A stretch of 64,000 nucleotides of DNA from Paragonimus westermani (taxonomy: Eukaryota; Platyhelminthes; Trematoda; Plagiorchiida; Troglotrematidae), in the NCBI GenBank assembly GCA_008508345.1, contig QNGE01002363.1, forward strand, positions 41,369-105,368, read 5' to 3'. The notes beneath the pieces were generated by a model that worked only from the letters and a program-made list of their open reading frames with translations, was not told where the DNA came from and searched no databases. This document shows positions 36,401 to 48,400 of this stretch, piece by piece (within the stretch, counting starts at the first letter, position 1; each line of letters opens with the position of its first letter). The translations under genes were made by a program, and so were the position numbers.

Positions 36401-39400
36401 TGATGTAATTCCCTGAAGACACGAATGCGTCAACAACCTCCACAGCTTCGTTATTGAACATTAAATCATCGTAATCGCGGCGGTCCTACAAAATCACTTT
36501 GGAACTGCGCAGTGCATCCTTAAGTATTGATAGCGTACCAACCTATGGTCTAAATGTCGAGGGCGCTTTAGGTAGAACGACAGCCTACAAAAGAAACGCA
36601 CCTGTGTGAGAACACATCTGATCCAGAGGAGTGACATATAAGTTATCGAGATCTCAAGCTGGTGCTGACAAAAACGGCATGCACTCGGCAAATTTGCAGC
36701 AAGTGAGTGAATCTAATGCGAACCCACCACCTAAGAGACTGCACACTGACAAGCCGACCCACCTTTGCATTCACATACCCGACAAAAATTACTACGTCAG
36801 AAGTGTGTCGGTTTAGGAGAGTAAACAGATGGAGGAGGCATTCATTACAGCGTTGCGACTACAGTCGGTAAGGGAACAGGTGGACATGATGCAAATATTT
36901 CTGCGTGTGAAGCCGGTCGTAGTACAGTCTACCCAACAAAATTCATACCAATAGGAACGCAACTGATGTGTATCTGCAGCCGTTGTGCTACACGTACTTC
37001 AGATGAACAGGTAGCAGGAGACATGGAGCGATATGTTGGTGACTGACTTGAATTAAAGTCTCTGGAAGGCAGTAAAGGTCCATTTTTAAGAAGTCCGATG
37101 TCACGTCGAGGAGGACCTGCTAACCTATCTCGTTCAGAGTGAGAATGTCGAAGATACCCACGTTAGTTCGTTTTTAGATGAGACCCAACTGTGAAAAGTC
37201 AGGGCTTCGGCTGGATTCGAACCAGCGACAGACACAGCATGCCTCAACGCGGCAAGCGCTCTACCAGCTGAGCTACGAAGCCACACCGGGAGCTCGGAAA
37301 TTTCACATTTGGACTCTGTTACCCACCCGTCCCACTGTCTCATATGGAATCCACCAAATGATTCAGGGGATCGACTGCCCCGGCAGGATTTCTCAAACAT
37401 GCTGTGTCTGTCGCTGGTTCAAATCCAGCCGAAGCCCTGACTTTTTACAGTTGGGTCTCATCTAAAATCATAAATCTGCCACACTACTTATTAGTTCATT
37501 TTGTAAGATTGAGTAGGGACAGTGATTAGAGAGTGGGTTGTACGAAATGAGATGTGATGGGTCAACGTTGCTAGATTAGCCATATTTGTCGCAGGGTGTG
37601 TACAGGAATTATTAGAAATGGGAGTTGAAAAAAGTCTGAGAGCTAAGTCGAATACGTCAGTGAAATAGGAGTTGGCAGCGACATATTTTCACCTAATCCA
37701 CTTTGCCGGATACAGCAGATAAGACGGTTCGATTTATGCTGCAAGACGAACACTGCAGTGAGCGGACAAGAAAACGATCGACGAAAACTGTTGGTTCGGT
37801 AGCCTGTATCGCAAGGTAGAAGGTAAGTGGTGGTGGACCAGGATTGCGTCGTCTGTACGGGATGAGGGCCAAGACAACGTGAATCATCAGGCTGCTATTA
37901 TTATGCTGTCTGACATAAGCGACATTGTTCGCATGTTTACCGCTTCTTCCAGTGCAGTTCAATAGGTCGACTGAGTGGCACACAGCGTTAACACTTAGTT
38001 TTTGTGTCAGAAACTGATCGTGAAATATGCATTTAAAAGTGAGAGTGACACAAACAATAAATCTAACGTATACTTGAACCACGTGACGGTGACCTGTGCG
38101 AACAGCCATGAACTGAGTCAGTTTGATGTTGGCGAGTAACACTACAGGTTCACCAATAACAAACCTTTCCGGAACACAAAATTAACTTCTTCACGCTCTC
38201 TGTGTTCTGGGTTGCAACGCCAGTCTCGGGCAAAAAACGCCTGAATTCGGAACCGGGAAGCATATCTTCGAACGGAGATTTTGCGTCTGGGTGGCGTAAG
38301 AGCGACTTGGGAGTGAAGACAACCAACTGCGCAGAGAAAGACGAGATATTGAGGAATATGAGACAGAGGACAAATGTAATCGGGAGAATAGTAAATACTG
38401 ACCGGATGACAAAGCTGGACACTTGGTTTTCGGGAACACCTGATTCTTGAACAGTCGGTTATGACAACGCGGTTGATGGCAGTGACCCTCTGGGACCGAA
38501 GTTGCACTTACAGTGTATAAATGTAAAGGCATCCTAGAAATTTAGCGAACAGTTTCAAATGTCAAATCAGACTGTTAGTATAGGACTATAGATTCAACTT
38601 CCGTCCACAGTAGGGCATACTGTTATAGATTTACCACGATAAGTTATCAGTTTGAAAGTGACAACACCGAAACATCAACGTGATTTTGGCTTCGCTGGTA
38701 AATTAATAGCCCACAACGAATCAATATGGCAGAATAAATCTGGTAAAGGAAGCAGAATAAGAAGTCGGAGTTAACATGGCCGTGATCAGATGACAATGGC
38801 CAACCCAGGCACAAGTTAGAGCGACCGGACGACATATTTGAAATAAGGACTGACTCCCATTCTGGGATACATTTACTGCATGTTTTATGAGCTAAATAAA
38901 CAAACTTCATCATGTGTGAGGAAAAAGATCAGCTTGTTATCATTGTAGCAGCCTTAAAAACATTTCAGCTACTTCTATTCAAGGTGGGATAGCAGACCCG
39001 AGTTCAACTCCGTTTGGGCGTTATCAGATGTTTTCTCCTAAGAAGGTGAACAATGACATCAAATGATTACCGGAAAGGGCGTGAATCGGTGGAACATTGA
39101 ATACTGACCGGTTTACGGAATGGTAACAAAATCTGACGACGAAGTATGTGGAAAAAGTTTGCCGGCGTGGTGCAGTTGGCAACAATCCAATTGGTTTCAT
39201 GTAGCTGTTGCATCATAAACTGGTCACCGAAGACCTAAAGAGAACAAAGAGAAGACCGATTGCAGTTGATTAGGAAACAGAGAGAGTCCGTAATGCTAAA
39301 CAACACTATAACGATGGAGCCAAAAAGACAAGGGTGAAAAAACGAAGCACGCAGAAACAATCAACGAAACAACTAAAACATCTGGAGGCCAACAAAAACC

Positions 39401-42400
39401 ATCCCATAATTAGCACACCGAAGTTTCACAGAATAGATCACGAAAAGTTTTGGCAAAATGCTTCAGAAGGGAACGATATACGATTGTAAACAAACAGATA
39501 CTTTTTATCATAACCAACCAACTACCCCAAACCAACTGACACAACCTAACGATGGAATTAAGTGACAGGATGGTGAGCAGGGTGTCGACGAGAATGCCTA
39601 ACGCAAAACTTAAAAGAGCTCCCGACCAAGCGAATAAATCGTTAGCTTAGTTCTATGGGGGAAAGGCAGCTGCAGACAAAAATGTGCTGCTATTGAAAAA
39701 AACATTTTTACGAAAGGTATTAAAGCACCATAGACTGTGTTACTTTCTAATAACAGTTTTACTTCTCAAAGCTGATGGTACACGCTGCATGACAGTTTGT
39801 TTGCAGAAGCGCGTGTGAATACCTATCACTTTCGCAAACCACGAGGGATATGAAATGCCCAACAATCACTAAAGACGTGATCGGACACCACACAACATTC
39901 GAACCAGTTTACTCTTTACGTCACATGTTGTATTAGGAATGTAGTTCGCATTATGCATAGGACAAGTGGCGCAGAGGCGACTGACTCAGAAAAGCAACGA
40001 AGCAAAAAACCAGCGCAACAGGAACGACTGTTACAGTGATATGTTCTGACGGAGTGCAAAGTCTACCCAGGCATTCTTCAGCAAGACAGGGCTGCAGATG
40101 TTGTTCCGGTGAAGGAATACACCAATCGGCACACTAGGATGAGAACGAACAGAAAACCTATGAAAGCTGAAGCGAAATGTGTTGGGAAAAGTCAACACAC
40201 ATGCCAAACAGGTAGAAATATCTCAAATATAATAACAATTAACACACAGTAAACCGTTTATTGCAAACGAATGTGTACATTAGTTTTCATTGTGCAGTAC
40301 GGTTGGATTTCAACACCACTCCACATCATAAGCAAGCACAAAATTAAACAGATTGACTGACGGAAGCTGACCTCCATCAGACATGCATTAGCAAAAGTGC
40401 AGATTTAAGAAATTATTTGCAGTTCAAATGAAAAGTGAATGAAATGTGACATCCATTTAGTTACACAAATAACGTGGATTTAGACACCCCTGCCACTTCA
40501 CTATTACCCACAATTGTTCTCATCTTTGAACCGATATAGTGAGCCGAAAAATCTTCCGTGGCAGTACTGTTTAAGATAGAAATAATCAAAAGCTGAGCGA
40601 GCCCATGCGGGATGGAAGTCTCAAGGACAAAGTATACAGTACAGGTTTGAGGGATGTTTCGGGATGTAATATCATACTCCCTGTCCGTAAAGAGAATACC
40701 TACGATTTTTTGCGAAACAAACCATAAGTATACTTTCTGCTAAAGTCGTACTTAACAAACGGTTGAAACATGCTCAGTCTATTACTGACCTCTTCCAGCA
40801 AGGCGGTTTTGCACCAAGGCGTAATGACAACTGACTGAATGGGCACTGCTCAGTTAACGGGTTGCTTATCTAGTGAACTGACTTACTGTTCTTCCACCAG
40901 TAAACCGCACGCACAGCAGGAATAGGCGGAAAAGCAGTATACGAGGACTGTTGCGTCAAGCGTACGAATGATGAACAGTAAATTGGTCTACTTATGGTCT
41001 AGTCCGTACTGCTGAAAAATATACGGTTAGCTAGCCGGCCCATTTCGATTGGGTGCGGGTGACGCTGGTTCAACGAAAAATTGTTTATCCCGTGTTGGAA
41101 GATGGCTGTCGATCGAATGCCGCCGCAGTTCACAGAAGCAGAAACCCAACAGTAGCTTGTGCAGCGTGGTTCGGGAGACAAAACAACTAGTTAACGTAGC
41201 CGTCGGGGACAGCTTGGTCTTATTTTGGGGATACACTACCATGGGTCTACGTTTAAACCACGCATCATTCAAACCGTTTGAAGTAAGCCTGAGTGGCTTT
41301 TCTGTCCGTCGTCACTGCCTCTGGGATTCACAATCTGGATAGCCTCAATCTCGACATCCTAGATATTCACTGAAAGTGAGCCGGTGGACAAGTGACGAGA
41401 CAGGCAGTCAATTGTACTCACATGAGTGCTACGGAATGTGATCGTTACTAATTGAGGCCGTGGTCTGATGCAGACTCTTGAACATGAATCTTGAGTTATG
41501 GAGTCAGTATATACTCAGGTTACCAAGACAGTGGGATAGAGCGAAATATCGATCCAAAATACACGTCGAGACCCAATGTTCCAACCGCGATTACATGCAA
41601 TTCCTGGAAATTTCGTACTTTTTGAAGGGATTTTCTCGTGCCTACGTTTATGTGAAAAGATGGACAACGGAGCATCAGATAAACACATCACAGATAGCAG
41701 ACATGACGAAACTACATACGGCAAAAATCCACACTGCTGGAGTGATCATGAACAAGGACGGTTGGGCCGGTCATCGCATGATGAGCAAACCTGCAAACGT
41801 CAACAACCACTGCCTGTCACAACACTAGGTCGTCTTAACAAGCAAAACTATGTGACCTCATTTCACCTCGTAACTTCCCGAGTACCCAACTTTGATACGA
41901 TCAGTTCGTTTGTTCCACCAAACGTAATTAGGGCAGCAGGTGTGCTGTCAATTGATGAACGCGGTTGTTCGATAGACACTACCTACAAGATCATATGAAG
42001 TGATTTGCGAAGTACGTCGTCAGCCAGATCAACCGCACTGCAAACGCCAGCACGACACCAGAAACCTAGCAAGGCAGACAATTAAGACGCACGGGTTTAA
42101 AGTGTCCCGAAGTAAACACATATATGTATATACATATATACATACATATATATACAGATGTCCCGGAACTGACATTACAATGCACGCGCATGCTCACGAG
42201 CTAGCAACCATTCACACGAACTTTCCAGCGAGGTCACTGACGAACAGCAGCAGCACGAGCAGCAACCGAACACATCGAAGAAATATCAGATCACTTAAGC
42301 AACTCCACAACGATGATGGTATTTTGGCGCACAACCGAATGAACATGCATTAGTAGGTTGGCAGGATGATTAGTATTGCAACTATTATCAAGGATACGCG

Positions 42401-45400
42401 TGAGTCTTAGGAATAGTAACACCATTACAAAACTGAAAGTAAACTGATCGGAAAATCCCTAACATAAAAAGCAAGCAGTTAAGAAAAAAGCACTGAACAA
42501 TAGACAAAACGGTAGAAGGAAGGGATGGTCACAATTTTGGTAACTGTTGCGAAAAAATGCCACCAATGGTAGCCAGTAATGTGATGGACCAAGTGTCATG
42601 ATTAAAAGGATGAACAAAAAGGAGACGCAGATAAACGGAAACAAAGAGAAAATGCTTTTCGGTCTAATACTCCATGAGATTTTTCAAGCCGTCTATTGTT
42701 ATTTACCCTGAACAGTAACAACTTAAAGGTGGCCACGACAACAAAAAACATTCTTCCAACTTTGTCATACCTCATCGTCTACCGTGTTGCGATTTTGCAG
42801 TTACATCCCGAGAAAATGCGAAAGGCAAAGTGGGACGCGTCGGACAGACGTGTACAAGACTTGTCCAATTGTTCTCGATCGATAAAATGAAACGACTTCG
42901 TGTAAACGGAGGATGTCAGTTTAAACACACACCGCTATGCTTCATAATTGTTCACGTAGTGTTACCAACAAACAGTTTTCTGATGAGTTTTACAGATAAA
43001 TTACGAACAGCCTCAAAGAGAGGCGGTCAAATTTCCCAATTGCACAATAGCACTGCGTACAGTCACCCCACAGATCCTGCGCCTTAAAAGAGCGACAGAT
43101 GTCACGCCAGTGTCGGGAGTGACTTAGGTTAACAAAAACCAGCACTGACGTGGATCACTTCTCCAACAGTACCACTAAGGTGACAATACAGTTCATATGG
43201 TAAACAAAACTCGATCAAATTTAGACTGTTACTAATTAGGGTGAGTACGAGCATACATCCCTGCCAATTTTGAGGAAAAACTTTGCGGTTGAAGGACGTG
43301 GAGCACGTAAACACAAACAAATGAGCGGTAACATAATTCTGTCGTGCCTAGTCTGAGGCCAACAGTACAGTGATCAACACTGCTGGTCCGTGAAAGTGTG
43401 ACCGCGGTAAGGGTACGCAGTATCGGCTAGCCTTAACAAAGACGAGGCCCGAGAATAGCCAGTGGAAAAGACCATGAAAACAGAAGCTGAAACCAATTGT
43501 AAATAACATTTAACTAATACTAACCAAAATCTGCTACTGCTTATCATGCACGAAGTCGTGGTATCTCAGTAGGCAAGCGACACAAAGCGTCATGGACAGT
43601 CTGTGCATTGAAACTAAGGGAAGTGATATAGACCAAGATTTCATTTTGTGGAAGTTCCAAGTGAACGATCGTTCAGATCTCGTGATGCAGAGCAGTTGAT
43701 ACAAATGGTCAATTGAACTACAAATGGAGGCAGTACACGCGGCTTTGTAGGCTGCAGATTGGCGAGCCGACTGCTTTGCATGTTCCTCCACTAACACCGT
43801 TTGTAACCGATGATCCGGACACGATGTAACGGTGCACTTAGTTTGGGTTTCGTGATCTGTTCGTAGGCCTTTTGAAAAATCGTGCCTCAAAGACGTGTAC
43901 TTCACGACGTCAGCTGTCAGCCGTAACTAATCGACGTACCGCAAGAATAGTGGGTAGAACATCGGTTGACAGCAACTTTTTGAAGAACGATGTGTACACG
44001 GTGTATGATACACACAGGGCCAAAACTGGACGGGTTTGGATAGCCCGTATGTGAGGCATGGCAACAAACGTTACGGGTTGCCGAAGTGATTTTCAACTTT
44101 TCAATCGTAACCGCTACAATGGATACGGTTCAAAGGACTATTCATGGTATGAAATCACACTATCAGAGTAACTGATGCATTTGTATACTGTACATTCGAC
44201 TGCAACAACGAGACCGATATGGTAAGACAGATGGAAGCGAAAGTCCAGTGCTAAAGCAGATTAACCAACGTGATGACAGAGAACATAAGCGATTGCTATC
44301 TGTGTGGAAACCGAGAAATACAAGCCACCAAGACTGAACATATAATGCTCCAATCAATCAAACTGTAACCACACTAGTCCGTTGGTGTGTATTTTGAAGA
44401 GCTGCGACCCAGTGGTCGACAACAGCAGGAGTGAGAATGTGGCCTACGTTGATTAGTCACATATGATGGTAGACCACCAGTAGGGCCGCGTACCGTTCAC
44501 CGGGGCTGCCAATGACTGAAGGAAATTATCAAGCAGCCGAGTGATGACGTAATTGTGGAACAGGACAGCTGCGAACATTCCGCTGGGAAAAGTTTGGGGG
44601 TACTGTTACCACAATGAGGACGGCTTGATGATGTGCACTGAAAGCTGAAAACTTTCCAAGCGTGGTGGTGCCGTGCACGGCTTATACACGGTCGTCTTCA
44701 ACTTCCATATGTTCGGAAGAAACGGCTAAAGATAGGAAGTCTAAAAACCAGCACCAGCAAGTGGGATAACAACAGGAAACATAAGCCTTACCGGAACGTG
44801 ATTCTCATCATCGTTGGACATCTGAAGGAATCGTTCAACACGGGCACTTGAGTGTTCTGGGCCCATGCCTTCATAGCCGTGTGGCAGAAGCAACACGATA
44901 CCAGATTGTCGTACCCATTTCTGTTGTCCAGATGATATGAACTGATCCACCACACACTGTGCCGTGTTGTTGAAGTCGCCAAACTGCGCTTCCCAAAGAA
45001 TAAGCGAATTGGGATTAGTTAACGAATAGCCGAGTTCGAAGCCCATCACACCGTACTCAGAGAGACTAGAGTTGCAGACAGTGAACGGAGCTTGTGAGGG
45101 GAACAGATTGTTCATTGGAACGTAGACTTTTTTGTCAACATCCTAAAAATGGGAGGGGGAGTTTGCAAGAACGGCACCGACGGAATAATATATGCATCGT
45201 GAATAATTTTCATCAGGCCGATGTGAAAAACGAGTGGTAACTATGCTACAGAAGATTGAAACGAACATGGTGGAACAAAATCAATGGTGAGCAAATACAG
45301 TGACTAACAAAATCATGTATCTGAGGTCACAAGGTATCAACGAAATTGGAAGAGGCTGACAAACCAGTCACACGAAATATACTGAGTTACAAAGTCGAGT

Positions 45401-48400
45401 GCATAAACAACAAACAACGAGCCAATCCAATGTAACGACCGCATGAGCAAGATCAACATGAAATGACTCAGGGCAAAATCGTCTGGAAACAAAACGAGGG
45501 TAAAAGTTGAAGACGATAACTGCCAAGCCTTTGAAACACTTGATGTTTAACCGCGTGGATTAATTTCATTTATTCGTCTAAGACGGTCACAATTCTGACT
45601 AGATGGTACTGTGACTCAACCAGTCGTTCAATACAACAACGACAACGAATACCCTGGAGTAAAAAAATCGTTAAGACGAAAGAAGCAAAGACTGGTATTA
45701 AACCAGGTCATACAGATGGATTAGTGATGTTGTGGACGCAAGCAGGTCACTGAGTAAGTCACAAAGCCACCTTGGACGGCGTTCTTAAACAGTGGTTTGA
45801 ATGACCATCAATTCCATAAATCGGGCAGGCAACACATCTGCGTGGCTAACGGCCGATAGACAGATCATTATTCAGTGTCAGACCCAACATGGTTGTCGTG
45901 AAGTTTGAACTGCCTAACTTACAGGATGTTACGAACCGAAGACAGCAAACTTTGACGTCAGTCGTAACATGAATCGTCGCCTTTGGGTTTGAAAAGGAAG
46001 CCCAAGGGGCAGAGCGACATTCAAAGCACGCACCCGAGTCAACAAAATCAACGCGTTGGCTGCAGTGTTGAAAGTCTTATTGTTCGAATACAGTTACGAG
46101 TAAAAAGCGTTCGTTAGTCTGAAAATAAAGATGAACACCGTTGACTAATTTATGTGGAAGTGCAGAACACGGGAATGTGGAGTAGGCCTGTCATTTCGCG
46201 GGAATCATGGTCTAACAAAAAGACAAATTATTGTGCAAATATCCAGGTGCAAAGTTAGTTACTAGCAACAATCAAGAGTCACTGCAGACCCAGAATCTTG
46301 TTAGTTTCGTGTTTTCACTTTCGTCATTTTGGTGACCTGTGTGAATGAACAAAAATAACCAATCACTTTTTTGAAGAAAAAGTGACGAAAACTTCAAGAA
46401 AGAGGCTAAAAAACGCAATTAGTGGATGTAATAACATTTTAGCCAAAGAGAGTGTCTTCTCGCCATCAGATGTGACAGATGGATGAACGCCGCTGTGAAG
46501 CTTTAATCTACACGCTAGCAAGATTACTCTGCAGGCTAATTCAAGCGATACTCAGAAACAGTCCCTTACATACACACAGTGCCCCTGAATTTCTCAAGGT
46601 GTGGGGCCTGACCTTCGAAAATGATGAAGTAATGGTATCGGTCGACGTTCGCTTGCATCCCGGACAAACTGGCGTTAAACGTACTGGCTCATATGCTGCT
46701 GACGATGTGCAATGGTAAGAATACACTTGGCTTTCTATAGCCGACGTCGTAGATCTACCACAACCATGCACAGAAACCTACCTACAATTTGAACCTGACA
46801 TATCAACAGCAGCAAGGAGCACCAGTGGAATCACCACTATCAGGACAGCTTGCTGAAGTCGTTATGCAATTCTTTGAAAGAACGGCGTTACAGAAGTACC
46901 GTTCGCCAGTGTAGCTGAGATACGCAGATGATACATTCCTTATCATTAAGCGTGCGGCGATCGACATTTCCCATGAGGTCATCAGTAAGATAACGCGGGG
47001 ACATCAATTCACCAAGGAAGTAGAAACCGGCGCATCAATGCACTATTGTTGAAACAATCTGATGAAACCATACAGATAACCATATATCCCGACTAACATC
47101 TACCGACATTATACTGCAGACCACACAAAAAGGTTGTGTAGACCTTACTGCATCGAGTAGCCACCCACTGCAGTACGCCTGGACTACACAAAAGGAAAGA
47201 AAACACCTCCACAAGTTATTCACGTCAAAGGACTACTCAAGACCACTCATAAATGCATGCACACGAACCCGACCGAGTGTTATTTCCAACTACACGAGAG
47301 ACAAGGACATCACCTTCCCTTACCCGGAATCTCAGAGGCCATTGAGCGCATTATGGGAAAACCTGAAGTCAAAATCGCTCGCAGACCAACAAACAGCCTT
47401 CGAGATGAGCTACGCAAAATCAAAGATCCGATTGAGGCGCACGAACGAACGAAGATTGTGACCAACCCTACATAAGCGAAACCGGTAAACAGTTGAGGAC
47501 ACGTTTACATGAACATCACTCAGTACTGAAACGACCAGACTAGAAGTCACACCTTTTGCAACACTGTGCAACCATAGGCTATGAGGTCAAACTGGCGGAA
47601 GCCAAGATGGTCGGATTGGCAAAAGAGAGGCAGGAGAAATTAGTTCCTGAATTGGTCTTCTTTCACAATTCTTTTAACAGACACATCGACCTCGGCATTC
47701 ACTACACCTTACTGGTCACATAAGTAAGGTGAAGACGAACAGTAGGCAGATAAACATGCTGACAGGCCGGTGAATGTGTCATTTTCTCACCACCATTTTG
47801 TTTGACAGCGGATCCGAGTGTGGATTTGAAACGTCACAATAAGTATCCGTCACCCGGTGATCACCTTTTACACTTAACTATATGTATATGCGTATATATG
47901 TGTGTGAGAGGCCGAAAGTCCTCAACACAACGAGCTTCCTAGCACCAGTGTTACAGACTGAAAAGCATAGATACTAAACTATCCGTAAGATAAACATCAA
48001 GCCCAGGTGAGGTAAGCGCAATAATAACTTAGGCTTTCAGTTTTAAGCCTTGTTCAGTACCACGAGATATGCTAAGCAGTGTGACCGCCAGGCGTTCTCC
48101 GACCACACAAACTCAGACATAAGCTAACAAGGTGCTGTCTGTGATTGTTGGTCAGCTTCGCTAACGTTCAGTCATCCCAAGCTTCGTTATCGAAAGTGTC
48201 AGTTGCTGATTAGCGAAAAAAAGCCAGACTCGTGATCAAACGGACTCTATCCGAAATACTTCAAGATAACTGAAGATTGTATTATGATATAAAGAGCGCC
48301 AGATGGAATTTAATATTTGTGTACGATACAAAACCTCCATTCAATATGACGACGAATGGATTAGTGAATAATTGAGAAGGACAATACACGAAGCGAGCCC

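Larger units (their letters stand above)
33159..38164 (-). other. OGDH intron g-h (5,006 bp), repeat-rich
   Basis: GT-AG intron, donor gtttgt and acceptor tctgaccag. It holds a plus-strand LINE 3'-end relic (about 33,490-33,770), an older minus-strand LINE scrap (about 34,040-34,163), a longer minus-strand LINE (34,167-36,311) containing the assembly gap, and a tRNA-like SINE with an inverted partial copy (37,172-37,466). 36,312-37,170 and 37,467-38,164 hold nothing recognised. A 149-codon open frame at 37,693-38,142 looks like chance. Confidence 0.88.
39235..44791 (-). other. OGDH intron e-f (5,557 bp)
   Basis: GT-AG intron, donor gtaagg and acceptor ttctctttag. It includes a TATA/CATA microsatellite at 42,118-42,155 and a decayed relative of the hammerhead SINE at about 43,343-43,400. 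A run of plus-strand open frames at 41,478-42,353 (116, 140 and 117 codons, overlapping) has no recognisable product. The remainder shows nothing I can name. Confidence 0.8.

Noticed and set aside
37203..37282. A functional tRNA gene on the minus strand
   Set aside because: Acceptor, D and T arms are good, but the anticodon stem has a mismatch, the loop lacks T33, and partial or diverged copies exist at 37.4 and 23.4 kb. A SINE head explains it better.
37693..38142. 149-codon minus-strand frame next to OGDH exon g
   Set aside because: Lies inside intron g-h, does not resemble OGDH, and the exon boundaries on both sides are already in phase without it.
39165..39185. A-box-like sequence (cgtggtgcagttggcaac) suggesting another SINE
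   Set aside because: It is coding sequence of OGDH exon f read on the other strand.
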